Part shown: positions 13,085 to 26,115 of the stretch, one piece after another | How positions within the stretch are numbered: position 1 is the first letter of the stretch | Layout of the letters: every line of letters begins with the position of its first letter | Source of the DNA: Liquidambar formosana | Lineage: Eukaryota; Streptophyta; Magnoliopsida; Saxifragales; Altingiaceae | Direction of reading: 5' to 3' | Assembly: GCA_039720395.1 (NCBI GenBank) | Contig: CM077831.1 | Location: forward strand, 5,746,003-5,810,002 | DNA length: 64,000 nt | The notes under the pieces: model-generated | The model's database searches: none | What the model was told of the DNA's origin: nothing | The model's input: only the letters and a program-made list of their open reading frames with translations | Translations under genes and position numbers: made by a program

Positions 13085-13680
13085 AACAGTGGTACGATTT
13101 GTGTAGATTTTTAGATCATTTATTTCCCCTTTGAGGGGGTCAATTTCAGTTTAAAGATCTTGTAATGTTACTTCGTTGGTTGTTGTTATTTTGAATCTGT
13201 CCATTTTCATTTTTTTTTTCCCTGATTGTAAGCATTTTGTTGTGGTAGTATGATTTTACCCTTTTGCAGGCTTCAGTCAAGTTTTCACAAGCATTCTTTT
13301 TTAATTTCACGAATATTAACTTTGTTAGCTAGATCTATAATTAAATCTTGGTCTCCATTTAGAACATTGCATCCATTACATCTTTGTTTACCTTCTTGTT
13401 CTTCATATGAAGGTTGAGGAGTTTGAAAAGGCAAGCTTGAGGAAGTTTGGATTTCATATTCTTCAAGTTCTTGTTCAATTCCAGATTCTTCTGCTTCTAA
13501 GAAACTAAGAAGTAAACTGGCCAATTGTTCTTTGATAGGGTCATTTAATTGTAATGCATTTACTTATTGTTTGATTTCGCATTGATTCTTCTAATGTCCT
13601 ACTTTTCACATTCGAAGAAGATTGTTAGTAGTCCTGTTGGGTTTCTTCATTTCTTGAAGATTGCCCCAACAAAATATTTT
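13085..13680 (-). pseudogene. Endogenous pararetrovirus fragment (coat protein C-terminal part with remnant zinc knuckle)
   Basis: On the minus strand the order is: a damaged CCHC knuckle (about 13570-13615, first Cys lost, one frameshift, stops); a 79-residue open stretch (13285-13524) rich in Glu and Ser with a SLLLSFLEAEESG run; then a CNGCNVLNGDQDLIIDLA segment; then a Lys/Asn-rich tail with more stops down to about 13085. This succession (knuckle, acidic linker, NVL..D..LI motif) is what I know from gag/coat regions of Caulimoviridae. It is a different, shorter copy than the large one at 36-47 kb. There is no protease or polymerase nearby. Non-functional. Confidence 0.5.
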
Positions 13681-14023
13681 GAAAAAACAAAAGAATAACT
13701 GACCACTGCCAGTTGATCAAAACTCAAAATTATTTACTCGAATTGTCCAATGCACATACTTGTAACCGAGGAATATATATATCAAAACACCTTTCATTTT
13801 TGGTAAAATACTTAACAAAAGAAGTCATCTTAGGAGTGATGAGTTATCTCTGTGAGATGGCTTATGACAATTTTTATGTCAGAGTGACCAAATTTGTTTA
13901 TTTTCTTTTCCTTTTTCTTCATGTATTCTTTTCTTCAATCAATACGTAGAGTAGTGAGCACATGATTTGGTGTACTCTTCTCTTCAATCAATACCCAACG
14001 TAGTGAGCACATGATTTGGAGGC
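13681..14023. other. Intron sequence with a short tandem repeat
   Basis: Contains two adjacent near-copies of TTCTTTTCTTCAATCAATAC..GTAGTGAGCACATGATTTGG (around 13925-13970 and 13976-14020). No gene. Confidence 0.5.
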
Positions 14024-14028
14024 CTAGG

Positions 14029-16731
14029 GTGACAACATAGTTGGGATGCCAGGCGTAACCGTGTAACGTCCCTACTTAAGCACACATACTTACACATTTA
14101 CTACCTAGCCCAAGACATCATATAAATGGTAACCACAAAGATATATTATCTTACATTCGTATCTCTTCTCAAGATATGCAAAACTACATCTGTCTAATTC
14201 TAGGAAATTACATCACAAATAGAGACTCAACCAACGTTACAAAAGTGGGGTCTCCAAAACATATTCAAATAATGCAACGCTCCACAAAACATACCATTAT
14301 TCCACAGCGACCCATAGCCCAAAACTCTCAAATTTCTCCAGCTCCCGAAATGGTTGTAGTATCATGAGCAAAACTACGGCTCAGTGAGAAACAATATTTA
14401 TCTTAAGCATTCGATAAAAATCATTATTTTTCTTTCAAAATAATTACTTTTAAAAATTCCATGTCTGCATGCATTATCATGCCATTAAGTATGCTTATAC
14501 ACATATTATACATGTGCTTCTCGCCACAACATCCATAACGATAAGTGCATTTTAAAAAATACCATGTTTGCATGCATTTCATGCCATTAAATATGCACAT
14601 GCACACATTATACACATCATACTTGTGCCTTTCATAGCATCATCCATAACGATAAGCATAATTATCAGCACAAGTAGCACACACACTCCTTTGCCAGTGG
14701 CGCATTTGTGTGTACTACCCCTTATATGGCCACAGCACACCCCATGTGTGTACCCTTACACTGTCGACGTAAATGGCCTTTCAAGTATAGCATATTAAGG
14801 CACTAACTGTATAGGATTTATAGTTCAGCTGCCCACTCCACAAACGGACCTTATGTCCCACAACACAATATATCAACACACTCATGATCATGATATAATA
14901 ATTCCATGCATGCATGTGTAACATCTCAACATAAAATCCATATATAAATATGCATGCAACCAAAATAGTGAGTGATTATCTATGCATTTAAACCGAAAAG
15001 TAGATCCGGGGGAAAACAGACATTTTGAGTGTTTATGGGTTTAAAAATAAAATTCCCATAGATCTGTCCATGAATCACCTTAATGAGTTTAGTTTATCAC
15101 AAGGGTCGCAACAGTTCAAATGGTGCTCGAATCCGAGGTTGTTAAGGCTATTTTCAAGACTAGGGGTAAAATGGTCTTTCGACTCAAACAGTGGTAAAAA
15201 TTTGATTTTCATGAAATTTTATAAAAACAAACCAGTATGTAAATCGCTTTAAATGGAGTACAACAATTCAAACCAGGTCTCAAACGTTTGGTAGAACTCA
15301 AACAAGCTACTCAAAGTTTGTACTTAGTGAAAAAGGTACAAAAATACATATTTTTAGAAATCGACTTTACTGAAAATATAATGACATGCAACTGTTGCGC
15401 ATATGATTTTTCTATGATTTCAAAAAATATTTGCAGCACCAGATGGCCCCTACCACATGCCCCAATGCACATGTGCATAGGGAGTGTACAGTGCAACCTA
15501 ATGCATGGGATTACTCATCCTTCTTCAACCTCTAGATGCTGAAAACGATTTTGTAAATTACGGTTATATCTTGAAACTTCAAACAGCCATAACTTTTCGC
15601 TTTAACTCCGATTTGAGTGATTCAAAAGCCCACGCCAAGCTTGAAGCATGAATTTTCATCTCCCATTGGTTTTACTTTAAAATTTAAACACAAAAGTAGT
15701 TATAGCAAAAACAAGCTTCGGGGTATTTTGGTCATAACTCATTATTTTCAAAATATTTTGACAAGCCTTTTTACATGTAAACTCTACTCATCAAGACGAG
15801 TTCATGGACACTAAGTTGCTCAAAATGGTTAACCAGTAGAAAAAATTCTAAATAATCAAAGTGTGGGTCACCATAAAAACCCATTCAAGCTTTTGCAAAC
15901 ACCATCAATCTTTAAAATAACAATGCATAGTCATTATATATCATCATAAAAGTAAAATAAACATGCTTCATAAAAAATTTAAATAAATAAAAAAAAAAGA
16001 AAAAAAAAAAAGGTGTAAAATAAACATTGTTTCTTACCATTCACCAATGGTATCAAGGCTCAAATATGGCTCCCTTGCTTGGACCCGAAAATTACACCAA
16101 CTTTCTCTCTCTAGAACTCCAACTTTCTCACTCTCTTTCTCTCTCTATTTCTCTCTCTAGAAATCAGATTTTGGTCTCTACTTGATAAGGTTAGATTGGA
16201 TTCTTTATATGGGAGCTTGTGCATGGATAAACATTGCCACTTGTCATCTTGGTTTTGACACATTTCCTAAGCATGCAAGACATGCACTAGATGCTTGACA
16301 CCTCATCTATTTCATGCAAACAATACTTTAGTAATAGTGGGCAATCTCTACCCATACATGTCCATGCCTACACATACTCCCTCATTCATCCAATCCTCTA
16401 CCCATGCCTAATCATGCTTATTAGTGTCATTCTAGCAATCCATCTATAGCAACAATACTAATAATTATAATAATTATCATATTATTCACAAACACAACAA
16501 CAACAACAATAACAATAATAATACTAATTATATTAACACCTCAATAATAATAGTAATATATGATAATATTAATAACGCTAACAAATAATATTAACAACAG
16601 ATAAACATTACCATCATAATTTATAATGATATCAATAAATAGCATTAATAATTTTAGTACCATCATGTAATCATTGGGTAAGACATCAATTAACTAATTA
16701 CAATAGAACTAGTAATTCTAGGGTTGTCACA
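14029..16731 (-). mobile_element. Probable long solo LTR (gypsy-like), TSD CTAGG
   Basis: On the minus strand the block begins TGTGACAACCC (at 16731) and ends GTTGTCAC (at 14029), with CTAGG on both sides (14024-14028 and 16732-16736, plus-strand reading). The interior has no ORF of note and has the texture of a long plant gypsy LTR. The 3' end lacks the usual CA, so the boundary is tentative. It lies in sense orientation within the AUG7 intron. A partial inverted copy of its start occurs at 16833-16863. Confidence 0.45.
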
Positions 16732-16863
16732 CTAGGTTCTCTTTGATGCTTCTACTCTTTCATTAAATAAATAAATAAATAAATAAGTTCCAGTTTAGGA
16801 ACAATGCAACCTAGAAGTCATCTTAGGAACACCAAAGAGAACCTAGTGTGACAACCCTAGAAT
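16715..16863. repeat. Perfect 31-bp inverted repeat (foldback)
   Basis: ATTCTAGGGTTGTCACACTA.. at 16715-16745 is repeated as its exact reverse complement at 16833-16863, separated by 87 bp holding a (TAAA)n tract. It contains the presumed LTR start of the preceding feature in both orientations. Confidence 0.85.
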
Positions 16864-16886
16864 GTTCTTAATTCTAGTTTTATCAT

Positions 16887-17121
16887 CAGTATTTAAATTC
16901 TTAGTTTTATCATCAGTATTTTTTATGTTCTTAATTCTTGCTTACATCTATTCTTGATTTATAACCGTTCATGGTAATAGGTTAAGGTATCTCATCAAAA
17001 ATCCTAGATTAAGATATAATGTTTCCACTTACGAGTCCACCCGATATCACAACCACGATAGATATAAGCAAGAATTAAGAACATAAAAAATACTGATGAC
17101 AAAACTAAGAATTTAAATACA
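16887..17121. repeat. Second inverted repeat, arms of about 60 bp
   Basis: The arm at about 16887-16950 (AAATTCTTAGTTTTATCATC..., ending near CTTGCTTACATC) is matched in inverse by about 17060-17121, with few mismatches and a loop of about 110 bp. As RNA from the AUG7 strand it could fold into a long hairpin. Confidence 0.7.
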
Positions 17122-19160
17122 TTAAATAGACTTGATGATATTGATAGCTTGAAACTTGCAGAGGGAACTCGATAGTTAGAGTACAATCTTGAACCTTGAA
17201 AATAAAAGTTGAATACAAAAATTTGAGAATTGAAACAATCATAATTGGGAGGGAAAAAAACTGTTGATTTTTTAAACGACATGATTACACAGTTCAGAGT
17301 TTCTGACTGTCAAATTTGTAAAGTTCTTTGTTTGGATAAACTGTTTGAAACTTGGAATTTCTAAATGGAATTTTCCAATTTCCTTGTTTAAAATCTGAAA
17401 TTTGGAAAATTCCACCTACGTAAATTTGGGAGATGCCATTTTAAAGACAAATTCTGCCGAGAAAGTCCTCACCCCAACACACTCCAAGGGATTTTTTGTT
17501 CTGGCAGCAACTTATTTTCCAAAACAAACCCTGCCTTCTTCTTGAGCTTTGATGCCTTTTGTAGAGATTGAGAATGAGCATGAACGCTTGGGTGTGACCT
17601 TTTCTTTGTTTCTCATATACTATTTTATAGGAAAAAAACGAATATGAGAAAGTGGAGTAACTTTTATTGAATCTTGAAGTGGCATTATCCTCCAAAAGAA
17701 ACTTTCCTTTATTTGATCTTTAATACAAAGTGGTTGCTCTCAAGAGTCAAACATGCACCTTCATGCTTGGTCACCCCAGAATTTTACCAATGGACGAAAA
17801 TTTGTGAACAAAACAATGGAAAAATCACCTATGACTGAATAACATATGGAGATATAATTAGTATCATTAGTGCTAAAAGCTAACCCTTTGCACTGATTTG
17901 CATATCAAACAGCAGCCGAAGAAAGGTCATCTAACAAGCAAAAGAGAACTAGTTCTTTTGGTGAACAATTTTGCTTATGAAGTATAAAACCAACTCCATC
18001 CTTAAAACATAAAGAGTCATTACTTAATATTTCTAAAACAAATAAATTTTTGCTTATTTCAAAATATAGCTTCAAAAGTCAACAAATTTTCGCTAAATTG
18101 TAAGCAATTTTATCTGCATTTGATTTAAAAATTGAATACACCAAAGGAGAATCCAATTCTATCCCTGATTTTCTCACTCACAAGTTCTTGCAGGGTTATA
18201 GGTTATTGAACAATAATACCACCACTGAAGAAGCTTACCAATCTCAAAGCTCCTATGGAGCACCAAAAACCCCAGGTTGAGCATACCACAAAAAGCTCAT
18301 ATGCAAAAGCCCCAAAAACAATCCAGATTCAAAATCAAATTCAAAAGAGATTGTTGGACCTTCAAGAAACAAGAATAAGGCTATGTCAAGGTTAGTAATT
18401 CCACAACAATTTCAAAAATTCTTTAAGATCAACTAATTTTCAAAACCTCTCAAATTGCTAATTAGAATAATTTAAAGAGAATAATTTGAACATGAGTTCA
18501 GTGGCTTGTAACAATTTTTTTTACTTGTATTTTGTTTCCTAGTTTTATTAATATGTTGTAGAAGTTTCTATATTTAGTTACTTGTTAGTTTGAGTTAGTT
18601 AGAGGTTAGTTTGAGTTATTTATAGCTTTGAATGTCAATAAATAGTCAATTAGAGTTAGTTGTATTCAGTTTTTGATCATTTACCAGAATTGTAACAACT
18701 TTTAGTTGTAATTTGGGCTTTAAGCTCTTTCTCTCTCTAGAAATGGAAGATTTACTTGATTTTCCTTCATTTTCTCTCTCTTTCATTTTCTCACATGAAT
18801 CATTGACTTGTTGGTGAGCATCACATCACTATCCTTTGCAGTTCTCGCACTTGGGAGGTGATTCCATTGCTTCCAGGTAAAAATGTTTTGAATGTATGAA
18901 TTCTGTAAAGTCCATGTTTTTTATATTGGCAAATTCTATGCCAAAGTGTTTGTTGAGTCTTGTGTTGGTTGAAGTCATTGTGAAGTTGCAAAGGTGCATC
19001 AAAGATTAAATTCTCAAAGCTACATCGCTCACAGTCACTCTATAGAAGGTAAGAAACTTAGATACCCATACCATAGGTGGTTAGATGATTTAAATCATAC
19101 TTTTGTGTTTTGTGTTAATGAAGCTTAAGATTGGATTTGAGGTGGTTCAAGAGCCTTTCA
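17122..19160. other. AUG7 intron sequence, no gene recognised
   Basis: AT-rich, with TTTGGA-type low-complexity repeats (17300-17420) and an LTR-like stretch around 18540-18780 (TAGTTTGAGTTAGTTAG repeats followed by CTCTTTCTCTCTCTAG). No complete element could be delimited. Confidence 0.4.
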
Positions 19161-19595
19161 GGCTTTTTTGGACACTTCGAATCAATTGGGGTCACCTGCG
19201 GATCAATTGGTAGTACTATTTTAGTTTTTCAATTTTGTTTCTAGATCCCCCCTTGGGGGATCAATTGAGATTGAGGGCCAATTGATCGGGATTCGTAAAA
19301 TCAGTTTTTTAACTTTCTTAAAACTAGCCTATTATGACACTAATCAAGTTTCTTTTTATTGGGGTGTCTTAGCATCTATATATAGGGGGTCCCACATCAA
19401 CTAGCGAAGGTTGGCTTTAGAAGTGTATACGGTTCCACCCCTCTTTCAAGAGCTAGGCCCTTTTGGAAGTTGAGTATGGGTTAACCTTATAGGCTCTTGG
19501 GTTCTCCTTTGGTCTATGTCACATATGTGGGCTTCCTCATTTGTGCATTGTATATGAGTATCTATGTGTGTTTAGCAATATATATATATATTGGA
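19161..19595. other. Unclassified repeat, left part, split by the solo LTR
   Basis: Sequence with GATCAATTG motifs that continues at 21347 on the far side of the solo LTR. No ORF. The texture is that of a copia or gypsy LTR, but termini are unclear. Confidence 0.35.
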
Positions 19596-19600
19596 CTTAC

Positions 19601-21341
19601 TATTGGGAATCGAACTAGAGAGGAAAACTACAAAGGCAGAATTAAAATTTTCCTACGATTCCCAATCCCATGAATCCAATTATGCATAATACAAAACAAA
19701 AAACCTAACTACAAAGAGAGTTAGGATACTTACAATTGAACAAAGTCTTCTCCTTTATGCTCCAAGCTTTGTCTTCTCCTTTTTGCTCCAAGCTTGAACT
19801 TCGGGTAGCAATGAATGAACAGTCCAAGTGTACTGCCTCCAACGGTATCCACACCTAACTTGAGCTTGAAGTCCTTTCCTTCTTCTTCCTTGGTATTGCT
19901 AGAGGTGGAGAAGAGGGAGAGAGAGAGAGAGAGCCTCCTTAGGGAATTTCGGCCAGCCCTTGGGGAGAGTGAATTATGATTCAAGTGATGTCATCACATC
20001 ACATGTGAGGCTTTATATAGCCCACTAATAGGGCCGGCCCTAGTGAGGAATCCTATTCTTCATATGAGTTAAGTTGTAATTATACATAATTACAACTTAA
20101 CCCCTCTCATTTATATCTCATATAAATTTTCCCCTTACGAACAATTCTTTTATTCACTTATGCCCTTTCCCTCATAAACTTTCAAGCTCTCTTAGCATGA
20201 TCAGTGTGTAACCCATTGGGTTCACATCATCAAGTAGTAGGGATAGCATGAGGTGTGCACAATGGAACTCTTTCCATTAGAGGGTCTAATTGGAACTCCT
20301 TCCAATCCCCTAATTGATTATAATTCTCTTATATCAATTAGGGCTTCTACTAACCATGAGTAAGACCTAGCATATGTCTCATGGTGTGGTCCTTAATGAG
20401 GTGAATAGTCATTTACAAAAAATCCTTCTGTTATAGTTTATTGGTTACAATTACATCCTTCCATCAACACAATGTCTCCAATTGAACTAATAGGACATGG
20501 AAGTCTGTCAAGTCCCTAATTCAATTACTTTATACTCATTCATTAATATCAACTCAATTATAAACTTATGGAAACTCCTTTCCAATTTCATACTACCATG
20601 GGCCCATGGATTTAATGAGTTATATTCAATGAATGCTATATGAGACATTCACTCCCTTTTTCCTAAGAGTGATGGATTCTTTATTGATCACTCACATGCC
20701 TTCACACACATAGCAATAAGACCAATAAACACCCTTACAACCCTATAAGGAACTGCACTTAGTGTTATCAAACTTCTAAAGCTACATATGTAAGGCAACT
20801 ATGGTGTCTCAGGTCTAAGAATTACTTGTACCACTACAATAATGAGAAACTGATTGACAGGCAGGTTAAAACTCCATTCAGTTTATCTCATATCTTTGGT
20901 CATATTCAGTGTACCTATTCTTATAATAGGCACCCACTTGTTGGTTGTAGTGTCTCTACACAAATAGCTTGAGACTAGCTATCCTCCTATAGAGTCAACC
21001 TAACAAGTGCTAATCCTATGGTTCATTACTGTCCATCATAGTTGAACCTTCAACTAGGAATGATTTAGGAGTTTAGTATAGGGATATATTTACAGTATCA
21101 AAATTACAACCCTTTGTAATTTCATATTCTCAACTCTAACTCCATGGACATATTATGTAAATATAAATGATGCATATAAACATAATAGAATAAGCCATTT
21201 TATTAAATCAATAATAAATATGACATACATAAACGAAATCAGTTGATTGTTCCTAATCCCTAAAGAATCATGAAATCAGTTGATTGTTCCTAATCCCTAA
21301 ACAATCATCTCTATAATTGGCTCTAGCGCATAATCCCAACA
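19601..21341 (-). mobile_element. Solo LTR, copia family A (minus strand), TSD CTTAC
   Basis: Reverse complement of the family at 6820: right end reads TGTTGGGATTATGCGC on the minus strand, left end is ..TTCCCAATA. CTTAC flanks both sides (19596-19600 and 21342-21346). It is 1741 bp, longer than its relatives partly because of a tandem duplication of about 35 bp near its start (about 21236-21306, unit containing CAGTTGATTGTTCCTAATCC). It lies in sense orientation to AUG7. Confidence 0.92.
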
Positions 21342-21346
21342 CTTAC

Positions 21347-21412
21347 CTAGTCCATATGGGTTGTAGGGTCTTATACGGGCCTGCGGTTTGCCCGAAGGGC
21401 TTTCCCGTTATA

Positions 21413-21461
<49 letters not shown>

Positions 21462-21989
21462 GTCCTTTTCATATAGAAAACCTAAGAAAGCCTTCTCTAT
21501 TAGGCTTTGATTGAATACCTTGTTTCCTTCTCTCTAGACTACATCTACCTAGGGTTTTCATTCCATTAATCTAGAGTACACTAAACCACAATCTTTTAAC
21601 ACATCCATGAGTGTGTATGGCAAGTGCTTGTCGGAGCCATTGCAACTTAGATCAAGCTTGCAAGCTTGTGGCTTAGAGAATCATTGTGAAAAAGGTCAGA
21701 TGCGTCTGAAGCCATGAGGTCAGAGAGATCGATCGACGGATCGTGGAAGTCAAGACAACTACTTGAGTCATGGGTCTATTAATATTGTGTCTTGTACTTG
21801 TTAACTTTCATAGTCAATTTGACTTCATCTGGACGAGGTCCTGTGGTTTTTCTCATCTAGGGTTTTCCACGTAAAAAATCTCTTGTACCATTGTTTACTG
21901 CTTTATTGTTGCTTGTTGTTTGCTTGAGTAATTTTGGTACAGAAGTTCATTTAATTGATTAAAATTAGGTATGAAAATTAAAAATACCT
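21347..21989. other. Unclassified repeat, right part
   Basis: Continuation of 19161-19595 after the solo LTR. It includes a (TA)n run at 21415-21458 and a CATCTAGGGTTTTCCACGTA segment of the kind seen in copia LTRs. No ORF. Confidence 0.35.
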
Positions 21990-22024
21990 ATTCTACCCCA
22001 CATTCTAGGTAATACTGGCTTAGT

Positions 22025-24345
22025 AAAACCAGAATTTCAAGTTTATAAGATAAAGACTAATTTTCATGGATCTCTTGAGTGCTATAAAACTCGGCTTCAT
22101 GCAAAAGGGTTCTCTCGAGAGTATGGAGTGGATTATGAGGATTAAGATGACTATTGTTTGTACCTTGATTTCTGTTGACACAGTCCATCAGTGACCACTC
22201 TTTCAACTTGATGTCAAAAATTCTTTTCTAATTGGCCACCTTATTGAAGAGGTTTATATGCATCCTCCTCCAGATGGTCCTCATTCTTAAGGGAATGTTT
22301 GTCATCTAAATCATGCTCTTTATGGTTTGAAGCAATCTCCTTGAGCATGGTATAAGCACTTTCACTTGGTTGTTACCAATGTTTTAAAAGAAACAGGCAT
22401 GAGGCAGGGCGTTTTTTCTTCTATAAGGTGAGATGTAAGCCCCATGAATTTTTAATTTATGTATATAAAATAGTAAAAAAGAATTATATAACCATATAAT
22501 ATAAAAAAATACTCTAAATAACTTAACCTCATACAAGCAATAAAAAAAAAGGAAACAAAGAATAACATTGGCTTATCAATTACAATTGTTTGGGTCCCAC
22601 CTATCTAAATAAAAAATCTATAAAGTATGGCTTCTCTTAGAACGAGACACAAAGAGAGGCTTTGACTGTTTCACCTCTCTAGAGCTTAAAAGTTAAAACA
22701 AAGCAGACGAAAACAAATATATATTATTTCTCGCCTCAATGGGACTTTGATTGGGCAATGGGGTTTCGCTCTCATCTTCTAAGATGGCTCTCCTTAGGGC
22801 TTCGATTGAGAAGACCTCAATCTTCTCAAAGAAGATAAGAGGGAGAGGAGAAGAGGCTGTCACAACCTCTTTCGTCGAGAAATCAACAACCATCATTGGG
22901 AAATTAACCCCGTCGTCGGCGGAAGGTCGGAGAAAGGGGAAGCAGGTACCATTTCTCATTGTTCTCCCTTCTCTTCCTCACACCACTCTTCTCTTTCTTC
23001 TCACCAACAACAGCCCGTTCTCTTTTTTTTTTTTTTTTTTAATTGTGTTTTCAGTTTTAATAACTAATGAATTCCCCAGCAAAAATAGAAAAAATAATAA
23101 ATAATACATCAAAACACAGCGTTTTCATGTCTAGCCTTAAATCACCTTTGGATTCATTAGTAATATGCCCAATTAAAAAAAACGTAAAAGTACATGTTTT
23201 TGTCATACCATATTTACGTCTCAAGCATAAGGCGTTCATCCAATAGGTGTACCACCCAAAAATACATGCCCAGGTGCGTTTAACCTTAAAAGCGCCCCAA
23301 AACGCAGCCCAGGGTGTGCCTCGGACATGTTTTTTAAAACATTGGCTATTACCTAGATAGGTTTTCATCCTAATCTCATGACTTGGCTCTCTTCCTTCGT
23401 CCTACCTCTCAGGGTATGGTTTTTTTGTACATGGATGATATGATCATCACTAGTTTTGATTCTACTGCTAATGCTGAGGTGAAGCACCATCTTTTCCTAG
23501 AATTTGAGATGAAGGATTTGGGCTGTCTTCGGTATTTCTTGGGAATTGAAATTGCATCTTCTCCTAAAGGTTATCTCCTATCACAGTCCAAATATGCTAA
23601 TAATCTTATTCAACGAGCTGGTCTCACAAATGATAAGTTGTTGATACACCTATTGAACTACATGCCAAATTCTCTTCTATCATGAGTTTGTTGGTTGCTT
23701 GGTCTATCTTACTATGACTTGTCCAAATATTGCCTATGCTGTCTACATTGTTAGTTGTCTCTATTCATTGCACTACTCATTGGGCTGCTATGTTGCATAT
23801 CTTGTGTTATGTTTGTGATACCATTTTTCAAAGTTTCCTCTTATCATCCACTTCATCATTTACTCTTAGGGATTATTTTGATTTCAATTGGACCAGAGAT
23901 GTTACTAACTGCAAGTCCACTATTGGTTTTTGTGTCTTCCTTCGTGACTCTCATTTCTTGGAAAAGCAAGAAACAGTCTATTGTCACTCGTTCTACAGCC
24001 GAGGTAGAGTATTGTGCAATAGCTCAGGCTACTGCTAAAGTTGTTTGGCTTCGTTGGCTGTAATCTGATTTGGGAATCTCCAATCCTTCTCTGACTCTAC
24101 TCTATTGTGATAATAAGAGTGCTATTCAAATTACTCATAACTCAGTCTTTCATGAACGCACGAAGCACATAGAGATTGATTGCCATTTTGTGCATTAGGA
24201 TCTTTAGCTTGACACTATCCATCCGCCATTTGTCTCTTCTTCCTTGCAGATTACGGATTTCTTCACTAAGACTCAATACTTCTACTTGGTTCTTCTTTCT
24301 ACTCAACAAACTCTTGATGTTCTCAGGGGTTGGGGGGAGGTGTGG
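22025..24345 (+). pseudogene. Truncated Ty1/copia pol (element B: RT and RNase H), interrupted by a TIR element
   Basis: The 5' part (22025-22377) reads as copia RT start: a YKIKT..GSLECYKTRL-like run, QLDVKN and ALYGLKQSP motifs, with stops. After an insertion (22378-23343) it resumes with YMDDMIITS at about 23430, FEMKDLGCLRYFLGIEIASS at about 23500, and an SKKQSIVTRSTAEVEY-like RNase H run and a CDNKSAIQI motif up to about 24180. Catalytic DD of RT is present, but frameshifts near 23660-23740 and several stops kill the frame. The gag, protease and integrase parts are missing, so it is 5' truncated. It ends in a GGTTGGGGGGAGG polypurine tract. Confidence 0.85.
22378..23343. mobile_element. 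Non-autonomous TIR element inside copia B
   Basis: Ends AATGTTTTAAAA (22378) and TTTTAAAACATT (23343) are inverted. The flanks GGTTGTTACC (22368-22377) and GGCTATTACC (23344-23353) match at 8 of 10 bases, as for a 9-10 bp Mutator-type target duplication. Removing it restores the order of copia RT motifs, which shows it is a later insertion. ORFs inside (for example 22751-23104) have no recognised domain. Confidence 0.65.
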
Positions 24346-24480
24346 TGTGAGATATGTACATATTAGTACTAAGGGTTGTTTAGTCTTTTGCCGTATTAGG
24401 GTTTTGTTTAGTTAAGCTTATTTACATACTTTGTAATTCTCTCTTATTAATTAATGAGAAAAAGCTCTCAAAAGCTTACA
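24346..24480 (+). mobile_element. 3' LTR of copia B (short, about 135 bp)
   Basis: Starts TGTGAGATATG right after the polypurine tract and runs to CTTACA at 24480. Similar in size and start to the LTR of copia C at 51267. Confidence 0.55.
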
Positions 24481-25327
24481 AAAAGATCACCACGTTGTCA
24501 ATATAAACAATTGAAAATTTGGTGAAAGGATTAAAAATTTTTATCCACGATATTTTGTTTTATCCACAATATTTTGAAGGGGAATTTTAGATTGGTTACA
24601 GTTACTAGTCACTGTTAGTTAAGTTAGTAGTCATTTATTAGGAAGTTAGTAGCAAATTGATTTGAATTTGTAATTATTTTCCCCTAGCCCAATAAATCTA
24701 AAATTCCCACTATTTTGAAATCTAGAGCATGCGTTCTTAAGGCCAAAAGGTGTAACATTTTATATCAAATTTTAAGAATATTTTTGCATTGCTTAACCTG
24801 TGAAGCAAATATTCCTTGTTAGGCATAATGTAATTTAGCCATTACAAAGTGCCATTGAGGGGCTTATAATTGATAACCCATCTTGGTGTTCCTCTTTCAA
24901 GATTTCTTTTCTTTTGGTAATACAAGGCTGCACAACTCCAAGTAGAATGACTTCTCCTAATTAATATTTTATTTATTGATTCTTGAAAATTTTTTTACAA
25001 TATTTCAAAAGTTTTTGGATCATTTGAATTGGTCTACCTTTTGTTTATATTTGATTTCATTAAAACCTTCGGTGTAAGGAAGACTACATGTTTTTCCAAT
25101 ACCTAAGGTCTGAACATACTTATTTCCCAGAAAAAGAAGTCAAAGCTCAGTATAGTTGGATAAACTAAAGCTCAGTATAGTTGGGAGACCTGGCGAGTCG
25201 TGATAACCAGGATTCTTTCCATACATTTTTTTTTATTCTCTATCTTTCTTATTTTTGCACTTGCTCTACTTTTTCCTTCGTGTACCTCACATGTACCCTT
25301 TTCTTCTTATAGTATTCTTACTTCATC

Positions 25328-25371
<44 letters not shown>

Positions 25372-25421
25372 TATAGTAATAACAAAAGAAAATAAATGAA
25401 AGAGACAAAAAAAATGCATAG

Positions 25422-25473
<52 letters not shown>

Positions 25474-26115
25474 CGTGCACAAAATAGAAGAAAGTTCTAC
25501 CCAAAAGATTCTTGAGCATCGCGGTAAGAGTCAAAAATCTCAATGAAGTTGCAGAAATTTAAGTTGATGGTTTATCTTAGAGCTTCACACCTAAAGAAGG
25601 AGCAGCATTATATTCATTTAGGAAGAATCTTAATTCATCATGGTTAAAGCATCTAAATGATCCATAGCTATTAAAATATTAGAACCCATTGATTTTTTAG
25701 CTTCAAGGAGGATAGACAGTGAGCAGAGTTTCTAAAAAGAGTAGTGTTATTTCACCTATATTCGCCCACCCATCCATATCTGGCAGTTTCTCTTTTTTTC
25801 ATACACCCACCCCACATGATAGCTTTCACCTATCCACTTTTGACACGTAAAGTGGGTAGTAAAAGATAGGTGATAAAAGGGGGGTGAAGTAAGCATGTTC
25901 CTTCTAGAAGTCGATGAGTTAAAATAAGAGCAGACAACACCTTGGTATAGATCATATTAAAATATCTTGCAATTCATAGTGGTGAAAGCATATAAAGGAT
26001 TTATAGCTATCGAAGTAGCATAATCAATTGATTGGTTAACTTCAACGAGAATGTACGACAATAAGATAGCAGAGATTCTCAAAGAATATCAGTGAAAACA
26101 AGAGCAGATCACCAC
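24481..26115 (-). other. AUG7 intron sequence with partial internal duplication
   Basis: Holds a (TA)n-(GA)n tract (25329-25371) and an (AC)n tract (25423-25461). Segments 25635-25745 and 25973-26093 are related copies. At 25932-25985 there is a decayed copy of the end of the following AUG7 exon and its donor site. No mobile element identified. Confidence 0.6.

Noticed and set aside
13285..13524. Reading this minus-strand ORF as an additional AUG7 exon
   Set aside because: The flanking AUG7 exons already join in phase; composition and upstream knuckle point to viral gag instead.
19730..19984. 84-codon minus-strand ORF
   Set aside because: Lies wholly inside the solo LTR and is part of its terminal region; the same sequence is present, non-coding, in the sister LTRs.
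22751..23104. 117-codon plus-strand ORF in the TIR element
   Set aside because: No recognisable domain, overlapping antisense ORF of similar length, ends in a poly-T run.
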